Source: Apteryx mantelli (taxonomy: Eukaryota; Chordata; Aves; Apterygiformes; Apterygidae). Taken from it: a stretch of 64,000 bases of DNA. Below, one piece after another: positions 1 through 34,608 of the stretch; position 1 is the stretch's first letter, and every line of letters begins with the position of its first letter. Under the pieces are notes generated by a model. It searched no databases. It was not told the DNA's origin and saw only the letters and a program-made list of their open reading frames with translations. A program made the position numbers and the translations under genes. The stretch is from assembly GCF_036417845.1 (NCBI RefSeq), contig NC_089980.1, positions 134,070,516-134,134,515 on the forward strand. The letters are read 5' to 3'.

Positions 1-21910
<21,910 letters not shown>

Positions 21911-22249
21911 TTTGGCGGCGAAGGGGCACGAAGTCCGGCACAGGAAAAAGGGGTGAAAGCAGGGAAACGCCGCTCGTCACAGCGGGGCCGGTCGAGACCC
22001 CGCGCAGGCGCCGTCCCCAGAAGGGCGCATGCTCTGCGCAGGCGCAAAGGCGATGCGGTAAAGGCAGCGCGGGGGGAGGTGACGGCACCGTTCGCGCACG
22101 CGCAGCGGGGAGGACGCTGGGCTCGGGGCTCCGCGCAGGCGCCAAGCTCAGGGCGGCCGCGCTGCCTGGGCGGGGCCCGGAGCCGGGGGCGGGGCCCGGA
22201 GCCGTCCGGGGGCTTCTTCGAGGAAGCGGAACAAGACCCCGAGCAGAGA

Positions 22250-25200
22250 AAACACTTTTTTTGTTTTGTTTTGTTTTAATATTTGTGGGTCATCTTTTTC
22301 TTCTTTACTCTGTGAGGAAGCATACAGGAAGCACAGCTGATCTTAAAGGACAAGCTGACTATTCATTAAGCTCTGCCAGATTCCTAAACCGACAAAAATG
22401 GGGAAAGATGGGTACAGAAGAGCAGAAGTAAGATTTCACCAGTGTCGCTTTTACACTGTGTTTTGCTAAATTAATTTGAAAAAAAAAACCATACATCCAC
22501 ATTTACACAATGTGAAATGCCCAAGTGAAAACCGGAGCAGTGACATCCAGATTTCCCATGTCCCTTTTCTGTTATTATTGGACTCTTTTACATACTGTGG
22601 TCTTTACTGCAAAGCTTCCTTACAGTTTACGTCAGGTTTCAGATCTTCCATTTCAATAATCAAAAAAAAAAAAAAAAAAAAAAAAACCCACACAAACCAA
22701 AAAAACCCCCAAACCTCTTAAAACTGAAGCTGAAGTTCCCAATTGGGTACTAATGTACCAAGCTGCTAGCGTGTTTCCCATCCTAACTTATTTGTTGGCA
22801 TTGTCTAATCCCCTGTTCCTGCAACTGTTTCTGCTATTAAAACATGGCAGCTGAGCTTTCAGCCCTATCTCACAGGATTACAGCTCTAAGTGACACAGAA
22901 CTCGGGCCAGGCTTCAGAAAAAAATCACTGTCTCCTCCTGATGCCCCTGTCACAGGCATGGTCTGGATTCTTGCCTCCAAGAAGCAATTTTGTCAGCTGG
23001 GTGAAGATCTCATTAGGCTGAAAAGCTGGAGAGCCCTCAGCGAGTTAGCCTAGGGTTATGGGAACAAAATGAGCTCCTTGTTTTAACTGCTCCAACCCCT
23101 GGCTGAGTCCTTAAAGGAGAGAACCAGCTGGGCAACAAGCTTCCTCCTCCCTTCCTACTCTGCCTAGGACAGTACAAACCTTCCTTAACACTATAGTCAA
23201 TTTATAAAAATAGACACATGCCTTTAAAGCTGGACAGTGAAAGCTTTTTCTTACACAAAAAAACCCACCCTCATCTTTACTAGAAAGTGCAGGGAGAGCT
23301 GAGGAATGTACGTTTCTCATCTCTGTGTCTACATATCCAAAAGGCCTCTGGTTCGTGAGGAAACAGAAAGAAGCATAATTTATCTGGTCCACAAAGACGC
23401 CTCCAAATGTATTTTTCTTTTAGAAGCACACTTTTTTGTGTATTTTTTTTCTCTCAGTTCACAATTTTAAAAGCCCAAGTGAAAGCTTTAGTAATAAAAT
23501 TTACTAGTTTTCTCTGCCCTAGGGGCACTGAACTGAGATTGAGGAATACAGCAAGGGACAGTTTTTACTTTTCAAGTTTAAAAAAAAAAAGTCATATTTC
23601 CTTCCATGTACTGTAGATAAAACTGGTTACCAATATTGCAGCATGGTCTAAATCACCTATATTCATTTACTTCACCTCAAGTTTAACTTTATTATTCACT
23701 TATGTAGAAGACACACAAAAGAAAATGATCTCTACATATCTGCTCAAGGAATTTGTCACTAATGTGATTTGCTATTGCATTTTACTGTTTTCTCCAAATT
23801 CAGGGTGTGTTAATAAAGAAAACCAAGCAAATGTTTTGGCTCAAGTAAAAGACTTCATAGTATGATTTAGGAAAGACTTTGCTTCTTGTTAAAACTCTGC
23901 AAGGACAAAAAATATTACACCTTTAACTAGCAAAAAATAAAAATCAGAAATAGCCAATGTCCTTATTTTAAAGTAGATATGCATTTAAGTTTAAATCTCT
24001 CTGACTTGGCATACTGAGAACCACTTCTAATTCCATGAAGGACTGTGCATTTGCATTAGGAAGGAACTAAGGACAGAGGGGAACCTCATGAGTCTTTTCT
24101 TTTTCTTTTTTTATTAGAGGCAGCAACTTGAAATAGTTATTTTTACAAACTTACCAAGCTCCATCTGAGAATGTCTTGTGTTCTCCTTACTGGCTACTAA
24201 AAGAAACTCCAGTGTTTACAAGTTTGCTTTATTTCCTGTCTGATTTGATTCACAGTATATTTATCCCTTACACTGAGCTCTCCTTTTCTCCATTATACTT
24301 ATAAATAATTACACTGTCAGATTTAGTTTTCCTAGTTTCATCTGATATACAGGCTTTCAATTCCTGTCATCATTTTTGTATCACTTCTTTCCATCTGTTC
24401 TTTTGAATTTTCTTTAAATATGCAATCAGAATTGTAGAGATATCCAGGTAAGAAGTTATCCATGCCTGTATAATAGTGGTAATATTTCCCAGAAATGCTT
24501 TGCCTCATTCATATTAAGATAACATACTTCTTTCTCACAGCTGTATCCAACTGTTAGCTCAGTCACTTTAGGATCTGAATCTTTCTTCTTGCATTTCCTA
24601 ATGGTGATTTCTCAGCTTATAGTAAAAATATCTGTAACATCACTAAGGTTCATGGTCACTGACATTTAACTGTCTGATTCTACTGAAACCAAGAACTAGA
24701 TCATTTAAATTCCTTTGTTGATCTGGCCTTAAATACATGTATCTATTGATAAGTTTCAGTCCACTCTTCTGGAAAGTTGCTTTTCTACCTTGCCAAAGAG
24801 CATCTGCAAGGTATCATCTATATTAACAAGGAAAAGCATAAATTTGAAAGCAGTAACATAACAGTAACAGTTAATGTTAACATTCTCTAAATTAAGCTAT
24901 AGGCCTACTCTGCTGTTTCACAGACTGAACCATAATATTAAAGGATAATTAGTATCAATCCTTTGCCATTTTTTTCCACACAAGAAGATAATACTGCTGT
25001 TATAAATACCACTGAACATATAGTTAGTGGTTTCCATACACAGTCTCCAGCACTGTATAACTCAAAACAAGCTTGACTACAAAGTGGAAGAAACATCCAT
25101 CTCTCTCATGTAATAGAAATATAGTATGGTGAAGAATAACAACTGCAATTTGGTATATGTCATTATACATGTCATTTCAGAGGCACAGAAAAGCTCTTGA

Positions 25201-26173
25201 ATTAACAAAATAAGTTTGACAGCTCAAGATATTTCTAAAGTTTTCAATGTAATCCAGATAGTATTTGCAATATGTAAGGAAGTGGCTAAATTAATGGAGA
25301 TATTCTTTGTTTCTCAAAATAGACACTATGATTTTTTTCCAAAGAGCATAGTAACTACATTTACCAGCCTGAGAAAAGATAAGGCATTTCGTACTAGATT
25401 AGTATTAGGCATCTACATAAAACTCATAAAGATGGATTTGAGGTTTCTCAGTATCTTAAAAGATCTGATTAATGGGCAACATTATCATTTTTGACAGACT
25501 ACTCAAAGAATTATCAAGGGCAATTGCAGACAAGATTGACTGTCTAACAACCTTTTTGTATATACATATATATACATAAAAGATTTTCATATCCCAGTTA
25601 TCCAGTGATTACGTGAATCTTTGTTTCTGTAATATTGTGAAATACCTTCTAATTTGTTCTCCTGCAGTTTTTGCAAGAGAACCTTGCAGGAGGGAATGTA
25701 AGTTTCAGCAGATGGGAGGTAGCATTAAGCCTCCAACTACACTGACAATTTTTAATTCAAAAGTTATTACTTTGCAATATAATATGACCTCCTCTCCCTT
25801 TAAACATTCTTTCAGCTAAACAAGAGTCCAGTTTAGCTACCAAAAAAAAGTAACACAGAATAAGATCACCCTTTTATGAGGGTGTTTCAACTGATGAGGA
25901 TAGGGCAAATCATAGCTCTGACCTCAGAGAAAAGAAAAATTGCTCAAGCATGAAAATGTGGCTCCAGGAACTTCTTTAGCGCAACCTTTGCTGGAATGGA
26001 AGCTCTCAGAAGAACCAGGAGCAAGACAATCTTGATTTTGTTCTCTGGACCAAAACACTATATGCACCCACTACCAGCCATCATTCTGGGGAGAGGAGAT
26101 GACTGAAAGCAATGAATAAATTCAAAACATGCAAAGCTCTCCAGAACTGAGACTCAACTTGCAAAATCCATGT
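22250..26173. other. Intergenic region between CDC5L and the zinc-finger gene
   Basis: AT-rich sequence with no convincing coding exon. It contains a 25-base A run at 22662-22686. The part nearest 26173 probably includes the zinc-finger gene's 3' untranslated region, but I could not single out the polyadenylation site. No recognisable transposon was seen. Confidence 0.5.
22662..22686. repeat. A25 homopolymer
   Basis: An uninterrupted run of 25 A followed by an A/C-rich tail. No element body could be recognised upstream, so it is not assigned to a retroposon. Confidence 0.95.
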
Positions 26174-28842
26174 TTATGTTCCAGCTCTTAAATGTTGTCG
26201 TTTATGCTTTTCCAGAAGCTTTTTGGTAGAAAATGTGACACTGCACTTTTTACACTTGTACGCTTTTTTATCCTTATGTGTTTTCACATGCTTTTGCATA
26301 GCATATCTATCTAGCGTAGAAAATTCACACCTTTTGCAGTGCAACTTTAGATGAGTTAGCAAGTGGCGCTTCAGATGGCTAGATGTGCGGAAAGAAACAG
26401 TACACTGACTACACTTGAATGGCTTCTCCCCTGTATGAATTCTCAAGTGCTGCTTAAAGTTTCCATTGTGGACTGTGGTATAGCCACACTCTTCACACGT
26501 GTATGTTTTGACAGGTAGCGCCTTTTGTTCATAGAGACTGCCAGTAGCTGAGATTTCCTTATCAGAGTGTGAAGCCAGATGTTGTTTCAAGGATAGCCAT
26601 TTGTCTGTTGAATAGTCACAGTTCCTGCATTTGAGATGCTCCGCATTAAAATGCACGACCCTGTGTCGTTTCAGGTGACTGGAAGTACGAAAGTTCTTTT
26701 GGCAAACACTGCAGCTGTAAGGTCTCTCACCTGTATGAGTTCTTACATGTAGCTTAAGGTTGCTTAAACTGTAAGTAGTGTACTCACACTCCACACACTG
26801 ATAGAACTGTGGCTGACTCTGGGCTGCCAAATCACTTTCTTTGCTCCTCTGGACTTCTGTCTGTTCTCCGCATGCTTCCAAACAAAGCAAGGAATGGACA
26901 GTGCTTAAACCTTCCGAGGAACCAAAATCTCTTTCAGGACACATACCTACATGCCTTTCATGATGCAATTCAAGATTCTCTAAATGGCTATCGACACAGA
27001 GGCAATGGCCAAACTCATAATGATTCTTCACATGAAGACAGCTGTGTCTCTGCAAATGGCCTGAAGTTCTAAATGCCTTACTGCATTCTTTACACTCAAA
27101 TGGTCTTTCATGTCTATGTATTCTTAGGTGCAGCTTAAGGTTGCTATAAGCAGCAGTAGCATAATCACACTGTTTACACTTGTACATTTTGAATGAAGAT
27201 AAACTGGAAGGCCAGGTATCCTTAAAGTTTTCCACACATTTATGGTATGTATCATCTTTATTATCATCTTGAACTTGTGAATGAGTGGCCTCAGGGCTGA
27301 AGAGAGGTTCCTCTTTGCAAATCACAGTGTCTGCTTTGTATGACTCTGGAAAAACTTCTGATCCATTCTCAGTAGCAGGCAAACTGTTGCTTCCATAGCT
27401 GTTTTCAGGGAATTTCTCTCCAGAGCACATTTTCTTATTGTCCCACATGTCACCTGCCTGCCTAAAGTCTAATTCTGAAACCAGCATTTTACACATTCCC
27501 CCAGTTGGATGATCGTCATCTTTCTCAGGAAGAGACAGAGAAACACAGTCCCGGGAATCACTGTCAACTTCAAATATTTTGGTTTCACGGTATTCATTAC
27601 TCTGATCCATATAACCATTAGTCTGTTCATGAAATTTCTTATGAAAGCTGAGATGTCCCCTAGTATAAAACACTATGTTACACTCATCACATGCATAACT
27701 CTTTAAAGGTCTTTGGGTTCTCTTTCTTCCACTTACAAATTCAATGAGTTGCTGCCCTTGGCATGTTTCCTTGCCAGCATGTAACCTTCTGTGTCTCTTT
27801 AATCCACTGGTGCTTGTGAATGCTGACTGGCAGAACTCGCAGGTATATGGCTTAGCTCCCATATGGATATAGCTATGCCTTACCATGCTTGCAAAATACA
27901 ACGAAAAAAAGGTGCAGAACCTGCACTTATACAGCTTATACCCAGCATGCCAGTACATGTGATTTAACATATAGGATAAGCTAATGCAGGAATAATCACA
28001 CTGAGGACACTGGTAAGGTGGTCTCTCTTTATGCCCCTTCATGTGATGGATAAAAATCCTAGGACTTGATGAAGCAAAGAAACAGATTTTGCAGGAAAAA
28101 ATAACAGGAACCCCCAGAGGAGTAAAGTCCCTTTCAATTTTGATGAAAAATTTCTTGTATTTGCTTTCCTTTTTCTTGATTTCAGATTTTCTTTCTTCAG
28201 TTCTTCTCTGCCTTCTTTTTATTCTATTTTTTCTTGCCTTTTGCAACCTGGTAATTTTCTTATGAAACTTAAGGTGATTTTTAAGGTTGGTAGAAAAGAA
28301 GAAGGTTCTTTTACAAAAGCAGCATTTATATTTTTTTTTATCTTTATGAGCTGAGTAAACATGCTTCTTTAGAAGTGCAGTACATTTATACACAGAACTA
28401 CAGAACCTGCATTTCAAATTTAACTTTTCATGCTTATTTATAGAACAAGATCCCTTAGAAAGAGGTTTGATGCTCACACTGTTACTTAGCCATGATAAAT
28501 CTTCTTGCTGGCCTTGTAATTCTTTTGGGCTTGCATGAGGAGAAATCGCATTTTGTTGCTGCTCCGTTTTTTTAGAAAATGGAGTTAATGACTGATAAAC
28601 ATGCTCTTTGGGAGCATTTGATTCATCACAAAGAAAAGCATTCATCTCCATATTCCCTACATCTTTTAGCAATTCTGAATTGGGAGAAAATCCATTAATA
28701 ACTGGAGCAGAACTACTAAGGGTAAGCTTCAGTTCTCCTTTCAAGTCATGCTCCAAAAGAGAACTCTGAGTTTCATCTTCAGATTTGCTTCTCTTTCTTG
28801 TTCTGTTAACTTCATTATTTCCATTCTCTGAGGAATCAGTAT
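26174..28842 (-). CDS. Zinc-finger gene exon 3 (residues 230-1118, all fingers)
   Basis: A single large exon of 888 codons plus stop, after a T-rich CTAG acceptor. It holds every C2H2 finger; the last is YKCKKCSVTFSTKKLLEKHK RQH, just before the stop. A lysine/arginine-rich stretch follows the first two fingers and could act as a nuclear signal. The exon is fully open. Confidence 0.93.
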
Positions 28843-31788
28843 CTAGAAAAAAAAACAAATCACGTCTGAGATTTACATTACATCAACATTAACCAATGTT
28901 CATGACTAATCTGTAGTAATACTCCCAAATTGTCTACCGTTTACTTCTTTGCTCTTCACTCTTTTTGCTTACTTAGTATTTTCCTACCTCCATTTCTTCT
29001 TCTCTGGTCACTTCTTTCTTCTACACCCCACCCACCCATCCTTTAAATAATACTGTAAGAAAAGAAATCCTAATTAGAAGCTTCCTTCTGTCCACTTCCT
29101 TCTTTTGCTCAGAGCTCTGAATTTCACAGGACACAATACCGTATCCCTTAAAGTTTTCATGAAACAACTTTATGCCAGAACTCCTAACAGGGCATTGCTG
29201 ATGAAATTTGCCATCTGAAGAACAGAGCCTCAGCAATCAGCTTAGTTATCTCAGAGGTACAAAGCTCAATTTGCTATCTTCTGTCTCTTAAAAGAGAAAG
29301 TACTCTTGGTACTCTTCTGCTCAAAGTCCTTCAGAAAGGAAGGGGTAATCTGCTACAGGAAATGGTGGAGTCTAAATCCAAATTATGTCCCTCCCAGTCT
29401 CTGCTTATGTTGATGAGTGTAACTTCCTGTTGCTTCTGTCTCCCTAATATTTCTATCTGCGAGAGAAAAACCTTTACCCCAAGATTTTCAGATCCTCTTC
29501 CCTAATGAAAAGCAGCCCTTTCCTCAAGCTGCAGTAGAATGAAATAGTACCAATTTATTGAGGTTTCACCATTTTTTCACAGGGGTCTGTGAATGAACTA
29601 AACACACTCCAGTCAGTATTCACTTTCTGCTGCATCTGATCTTAGTCTAGGTTGGAATGTTTATGCTCACATAAATGTTTTTGGCATCCTTTCTATAAAC
29701 TTTCCTACCTACTCCAAACTTGAAATCTATGAGATTTCTTCAAACCTTGCACTCATATTATTAGCAAGTCACCTTTCGTTTCAACAGCTGTCTCCATCTC
29801 TGTGTGGATTTCCAGTTGTTTCTCTTGACTGCCATCAGAAAGAATGCTTGCAGTATTGGCAAGTTCTTCTCCATTTTTGGATGTTGTTGCTAATGTCAAC
29901 TCTCCTTCTGTACTGATGGTTTCATCTCTGCCCTCACTGCCAGCAGAGGAGAGAAGAGGAGTCTTCTGAAAACTGTCATCATCGTCACATTCCTGGCTGT
30001 CACTGGTTTCATTTATCTCTGCAGGGTCTGTTTTGCAAGGTGATGTAGGCAATACATCATTTTGATTGTATTTATCCTTGCTTAGATCACACTGATCACC
30101 TAAAGAAGATAAGGCCGATTCTGATTTTTCACACACACTCTGGGCAACCCATTTTTCTTCAAAGTATTTTATATGATCATCCTTATTTGAGAGAGTCTTT
30201 TCTTCCCAATTCCTTAAACTATTGTTTTCATTTGAAAGCATCACATTGCTTTCTAAGAAACTGCTATTATTTAAGTTAGCCTCTTGCTCATCCTTTTCAT
30301 TCAGCTCAGGAGACAACATTGCCTGCTCTTCACTGTCATCTTGGAGAAAATCATCATCACTCAGCACAAAGACAGTGATTGGGAGAACAATTTCAAAAAC
30401 ATCTGACCCTGAGGACAGAAAAAGAAAGTATTAATACTGTTTTGAAAACACCAAAAGCAATTGATTTTCTTAAAACTACAGGTTAATACATAGCACAGCA
30501 CTATCCCACACCTACAAGATATAGCACCTCTATCTCTTCAACTTTTCCACGTACACATAAGAGCTGTCATACATCATTGCTGTTTGCAGCTACGCCATCT
30601 GGACCTCTGAAGTCTATGCCATACTGCAACCCTCATCATCAGGAACAGAAGAAAACGTTATCATTTAATTGCATTCTAGAAGTGCCTAGCATTCACTGCT
30701 GAAACCGGGTCTCTACAGAAACTGTATACGCGTTGCGGAGCTCACTCCTGTATTACCTGAGAATTGAAACATAAAAAGGAAAAGATACTAGAAAGGAAAG
30801 GCAACAAAACACAAAGTGAGAAAGTGACTTGGTGAAGGTAATACAATAAGTCAACAAAGCATCAAGGAACAGAAACTTGATCTTCAAATCCCAGCACTGT
30901 CTTCACTAGACTCCACTATCTTAAGTCATCAAACTTTTTACTGCCCTGCTGAAAAAGAATCTGGAAAAACACAACGTAAACTCCAAAACACAAAGAGAAA
31001 TCTGTGTTGTAAAAATTAACCGTGGTACAAAGCAAAAAAAGTCCCCTCTCCCTTCTTTGTAAGGCCCTCCTTAGTGGCAGCTCTGCATACCTCCCCTCAG
31101 TGGATGTAACTAAGTTTGTTTCCTCACACTTTTTATTGCTACTACTTGGAGCAAGGCGAAAGGAACACAGAAATACAGATTACTCATCTTGTCCACCTGT
31201 TTGGACTGCCCAGCTCTCAGGACTTGCTTTTCCACACACCATCACATATGCCTGCCATACTGCGCAAACACATCAGTGATTTTCTTTTCACACAAAAAAA
31301 TTTACTTTCGCACAAGCTGAGCGAGAATCTCTGCAGCTGCCGCACAAGATCCTGAAGGATGCAGCCTGCGGGATTTACGTTTAAACACTGACACTGTAAT
31401 TCTTCAGCAGCTTTAAGAACCATGTAACCAACAGCCACTTAGTGCAGCATCCCCCAGCCGCCCTTTGATGGCGAGTTTGGGTGACACCACGCAGGTCCCC
31501 TGATGCAAAAAACCAAACTAAACCACACCAAAGGCTATGGCCGATGTGTCGCCCCCCACCCCCAATCCAGGCTGTGCGCATGCGCAGCCCAACGCCAACG
31601 CTCGCGGGATGGCGGGGGGGGGGGGGGGGGGGGGCGCCACCTTCCCCCGCCGAGCCCTCGCGCCCCTCAGCCACCAACCCCCCCCCCCGCGCGGTTCGGG
31701 CCACGCTGGGTTGTTATCAAGGAAGCGGGCACCTACCGCCATCGCCCGCCGGCTCCGGCCTCTCCGGCTCCACCGACATCCCCCGCAT
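26174..31788 (-). CDS. C2H2 zinc-finger protein, about 1118 residues, three coding exons
   Basis: A likely nuclear DNA-binding regulator. Exons 31737-31788, 29773-30408 and 26174-28842 join in phase (G/GG and G/AT split codons). Residues 1-230 are acidic and low in complexity, with clusters such as LSDDDFLQDDSEEQ and no KRAB, BTB or SCAN domain that I can see. A basic segment follows. C2H2 fingers are spread over about 350-1115: 16 with normal spacing and one degenerate (CLCVDSHLENLELHHERH, missing a cysteine spacing). Fingers sharing the phrase FRTSxHLxRH recur at regular intervals and alternate with CxYxT-type fingers, which suggests internal duplication of a finger pair. I do not recognise the gene by name; its place beside CDC5L may help identify it. 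Confidence 0.85.
28843..29772. other. Zinc-finger gene intron 2
   Basis: Intron between the acidic and the finger exons. It is AT-rich, and nothing else was recognised. Confidence 0.7.
29773..30408 (-). CDS. Zinc-finger gene exon 2 (residues 18-230, acidic region)
   Basis: Begins SDVFEIVLPITVFVLSDDDF after a TCCTCAG acceptor and ends ETAVETK plus one base before a GTGACT donor. It is rich in Glu, Asp, Ser and Asn with no fold that I can recognise. The open frame and matching phase with exon 3 support it as coding. Confidence 0.8.
30409..31440. other. Zinc-finger gene intron 1, 3' part
   Basis: Intron sequence. Short open frames show no recognisable family, and no mobile element is visible. 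Confidence 0.6.
31614..31634. repeat. G21 homopolymer in zinc-finger gene intron 1
   Basis: An uninterrupted run of 21 G on the plus strand (C21 in the transcript), about 100 bases after the exon 1 donor. It may form a quadruplex and is a likely spot for sequencing or length error. Confidence 0.95.
31737..31788 (-). CDS. Zinc-finger gene coding exon 1 (residues 1-17)
   Basis: Encodes MRGMSVEPERPEPAGDG plus one base. It was chosen because the donor GTAGGT leaves one base that pairs exactly with the two-base start of the next exon. A second in-frame ATG at 31777-31779 has a better context (G at -3), so translation may begin three codons later. It lies in a CpG island. Confidence 0.6.
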
Positions 31789-32107
31789 CGGCCCGCGCTC
31801 CGCGGCCCCGCGCGGTTGCGGAACCACGCAGGACGCCCCGGCGGGGCGGCACCGCGCATGCGCCGCAGCGCAGCGGGGGGCGGGGGGCGGGGGGGGAGGG
31901 AGGCTGCGCGCGTGCGCACTGGGGACAGAGGCGGGAAAAGGCGCCGCTCGTGGCGCCGTTTCGAGCGGGGGGAGGGGACGGGAGGGCAACGGCGGCCGCC
32001 TCTGAGGGGAGTCTTCTTTCTTTCGGCAGCCTTCCTTTAAACTCGCACAAATGCCGCTTCCTCCGAAAAGAGCAGTGCGTGTCCGTTTCTTTTTTCACTG
32101 CTATGCT

Positions 32108-34470
32108 CATATTTAATTAAATGCTGCACAAGAGCAAAAGGAAGGTGGGACAGGTTTGCACCTGCCGGCCTGGAGGTTGTCCTTCTTGGGATAATAATAC
32201 AACAGTGTTCATCAGCTATTCCTTAGTTTTCTCACACACCAGGTTGTAGACAGCATATTCACTTCTGTTTTTACACGGCCATACCTGGGTCTGTCCGCCC
32301 CACTTCTTGGTGGAAGACTGTGCAGTGTTGCGCTGACAACGACTTCAGGAGAGCCCCCAAGAAAAGAAAATGTCGCAAACTCCTTATCCATGGGAGTTCC
32401 CGTGGTGGTTTGTCACTTATTTAGCCAACTTAACGACTCCCCACAAATGTTATCCCCACTTAGAGGAATTAATAGTTTCACTCTTGTGTAGCTGTAGTTT
32501 TAGCAGTTCATTCCATCTTTCCACTCTCCCCTTCTTTTGAGGTCAATGCACTAGGTGGAAAGTCCATTGTACTCCCTTTGAAGCACACTGAATTTTCACT
32601 TCTTTATATTTCAAATACGATACGTTATCCGAATGCATTTCTCTGGGCAAGGGAAAAGCAGCAGAGCACTGGTGTAAACCAGCAGCAGTTGCTAGACCAG
32701 TAGCATCTCGGTAGGGTGCACAGTCCTTACACTCATAATTATTTCTGCTCCCATAGGGATGTATTTCCAGCTTTCAGGTGTTCCCTTTAAGGTAGATTAT
32801 ATTGGTTCTTTTAAGGGACAAATATAATCTACTTTCCAAGTTTCCCAGAGTAGTTAACTTTCCCTGAGACTGGCAAGCCCTTGTACTGAACGATTGTTTG
32901 ACAAAAATGGAATAAGTCTACAACTGTTTGGCCAGCACTTCTGTCTCAGACCATCCTCTCCTTGCAACCTGTTGAAATAAATCCAAACTCACAGCTTGCC
33001 CTGGATTTTGTCATGTATTTATTCTAGTTAAATGATCAGTCATCTGATTGCACTTTGCCTCAGGGTTTTTAGGTTTTTGGTGGACAGAGGCATGACCTAT
33101 GGATATGTTATTCGACTGAGCTATATCCTAACTTTTTCCTCAGTGTTGTATTTCCCCATATGTCTCTACCATTTTCTTGCCAGTTGTTTTTCACCCAGTT
33201 CTTCAGCCCCTGGGTGGCACCAGCCCATACAGCATAGGAGTCTCTAGAGACACCAGGGTCTCCTTGCTCCAGGGCCATCTCCAAAGCTGTGAGCTCTACC
33301 AGTGGGGCTGAGCCATCCATTGCCTCTGTGAAAGCTTCTCTGGTCACTACCACTGGACCAGAAGCTTTGCCTCTTCCTTGTTTCACCACTTGCTTGGCGC
33401 TCCTGTCTGGGACCCACACCCCCGCTCTTGTCTTGCTGTCCCAGGGCGGTGTGTCAGGTATCAGGAAGGAGGGCAGAGGAAGCACTCAGTAGGTCTAATC
33501 CCAATTTGTTCTACCCTCTCTGATAATATGTTTCCTTCATTTGTCCCATCACTTGTTACCCGCTGATGTGTGCAGAAGGCCCATCACTGCACAGCAGTCT
33601 TTTGTACTACCCCTAAGGGTTAAGGGCTTATGAGTTACAATTGTTTTTTAAATGAGAATCAGCACATATAACTTGATTTTCTTTTTTGAGTTAATGGCTC
33701 AGTAGTTAGCAGACCTTTTTGTGTAGCTAATAGCATTTTCTCCAAGGCAGTGTAGTTTTGTTGAGAACTTTGCCAGGATATAGGGCCAAAGGTAATGGAG
33801 TAATCCTTTCTACTTTTGCGCATCCTGTTGCCATAATCCCTATTGACATCCTTTATCCCCTATACCTACATGTAGTGTAAATGGTGGTGGGTGGGTTGCA
33901 CAGATGAGAAAGCGAACCTTTCATTTTTTAAAGCATTTATTGCTTCATGATGTTTTGGTTCCAAGGTCCATATTGAGTTTTTCTTCAGCAAATCATACAT
34001 AGATCTTCCTAGAATACTGAATCCAGGCACGTGTGACTTCAAAACCCCCATATCTCCTAATCAAGCTCTCAATTCTTTTGATCAGAAGGTGTGAGAATGT
34101 TTGGTATTGCTGCTCTTATATATTCTGGCACAGTTTTCCGTCCTCTTATCCATCAGGTGCCAAAAAATGTCATCTCTTGACTTGGTCCTTGCCATTTTGA
34201 GTTGTGAATGATAGTATTTAATTCTGGTAAATGCTAGACAAGAGCATAAGGTTTTGCACCTGCCAGCCTGGAAACTGTCCTTTTTGGAATACCAATACAA
34301 CAGTGTTGATCAACAGCTGCCTAGTATTCCCACACAACAGCTTATAGACAGCATATTGACTTCTCTTTTTACAGAATCATACACAGGTCTGTCCACCCCA
34401 CCTCTTCTGGTGGAAGAACGTGATGTGTCAAACTGACAACAACTTCAGGAGAGCCCCCCAAGAAAAAATG
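32108..34470 (-). mobile_element. Endogenous retrovirus fossil: LTR-like repeats around RNase H/integrase remains
   Basis: Two related direct repeats of about 265 bases, at about 32108-32376 and 34211-34470, flank a minus-strand pol remnant. The region 33108-33485 resembles retroviral RNase H, and sequence below it resembles the start of integrase. No gag, full reverse transcriptase or env was seen. The two repeats differ at many positions and the element is clearly broken with multiple disruptions, so it is old. Class is uncertain (possibly ERV-L-like). Related pieces lie at 44.4-45.0, 52.0-52.8 and 59.5-60.7 kb. Confidence 0.55.
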
Positions 34471-34608
34471 TTCATGCGGACCTAGCTTATCTTTGGTCCT
34501 TTGGAAGTAAAATATTGCAAAGGATGAACAAGACATCCATTTTTACAATCTTTCCTTTGTAGAGTGCCCAAAGGAGGGACAGGCTATTTAAACATAGGAT
34601 TCTTTCGC

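Larger units (their letters stand above)
31440..32040 (-). promoter_or_regulatory. CpG-island promoter of the zinc-finger gene
   Basis: Very GC-rich and CpG-dense sequence around exon 1. Perfect NRF1 palindromes occur at 31575-31586 (TGCGCATGCGCA) in early intron 1 and at 31854-31863, about 66 bases upstream of the start codon. No TATA box was seen. Long open frames on both strands here come from base composition. Confidence 0.7.

Noticed and set aside
31481-32120. Long open frames on both strands in the zinc-finger promoter
   Set aside because: CpG-island composition with low stop-codon density. Only the short first exon has splice support.
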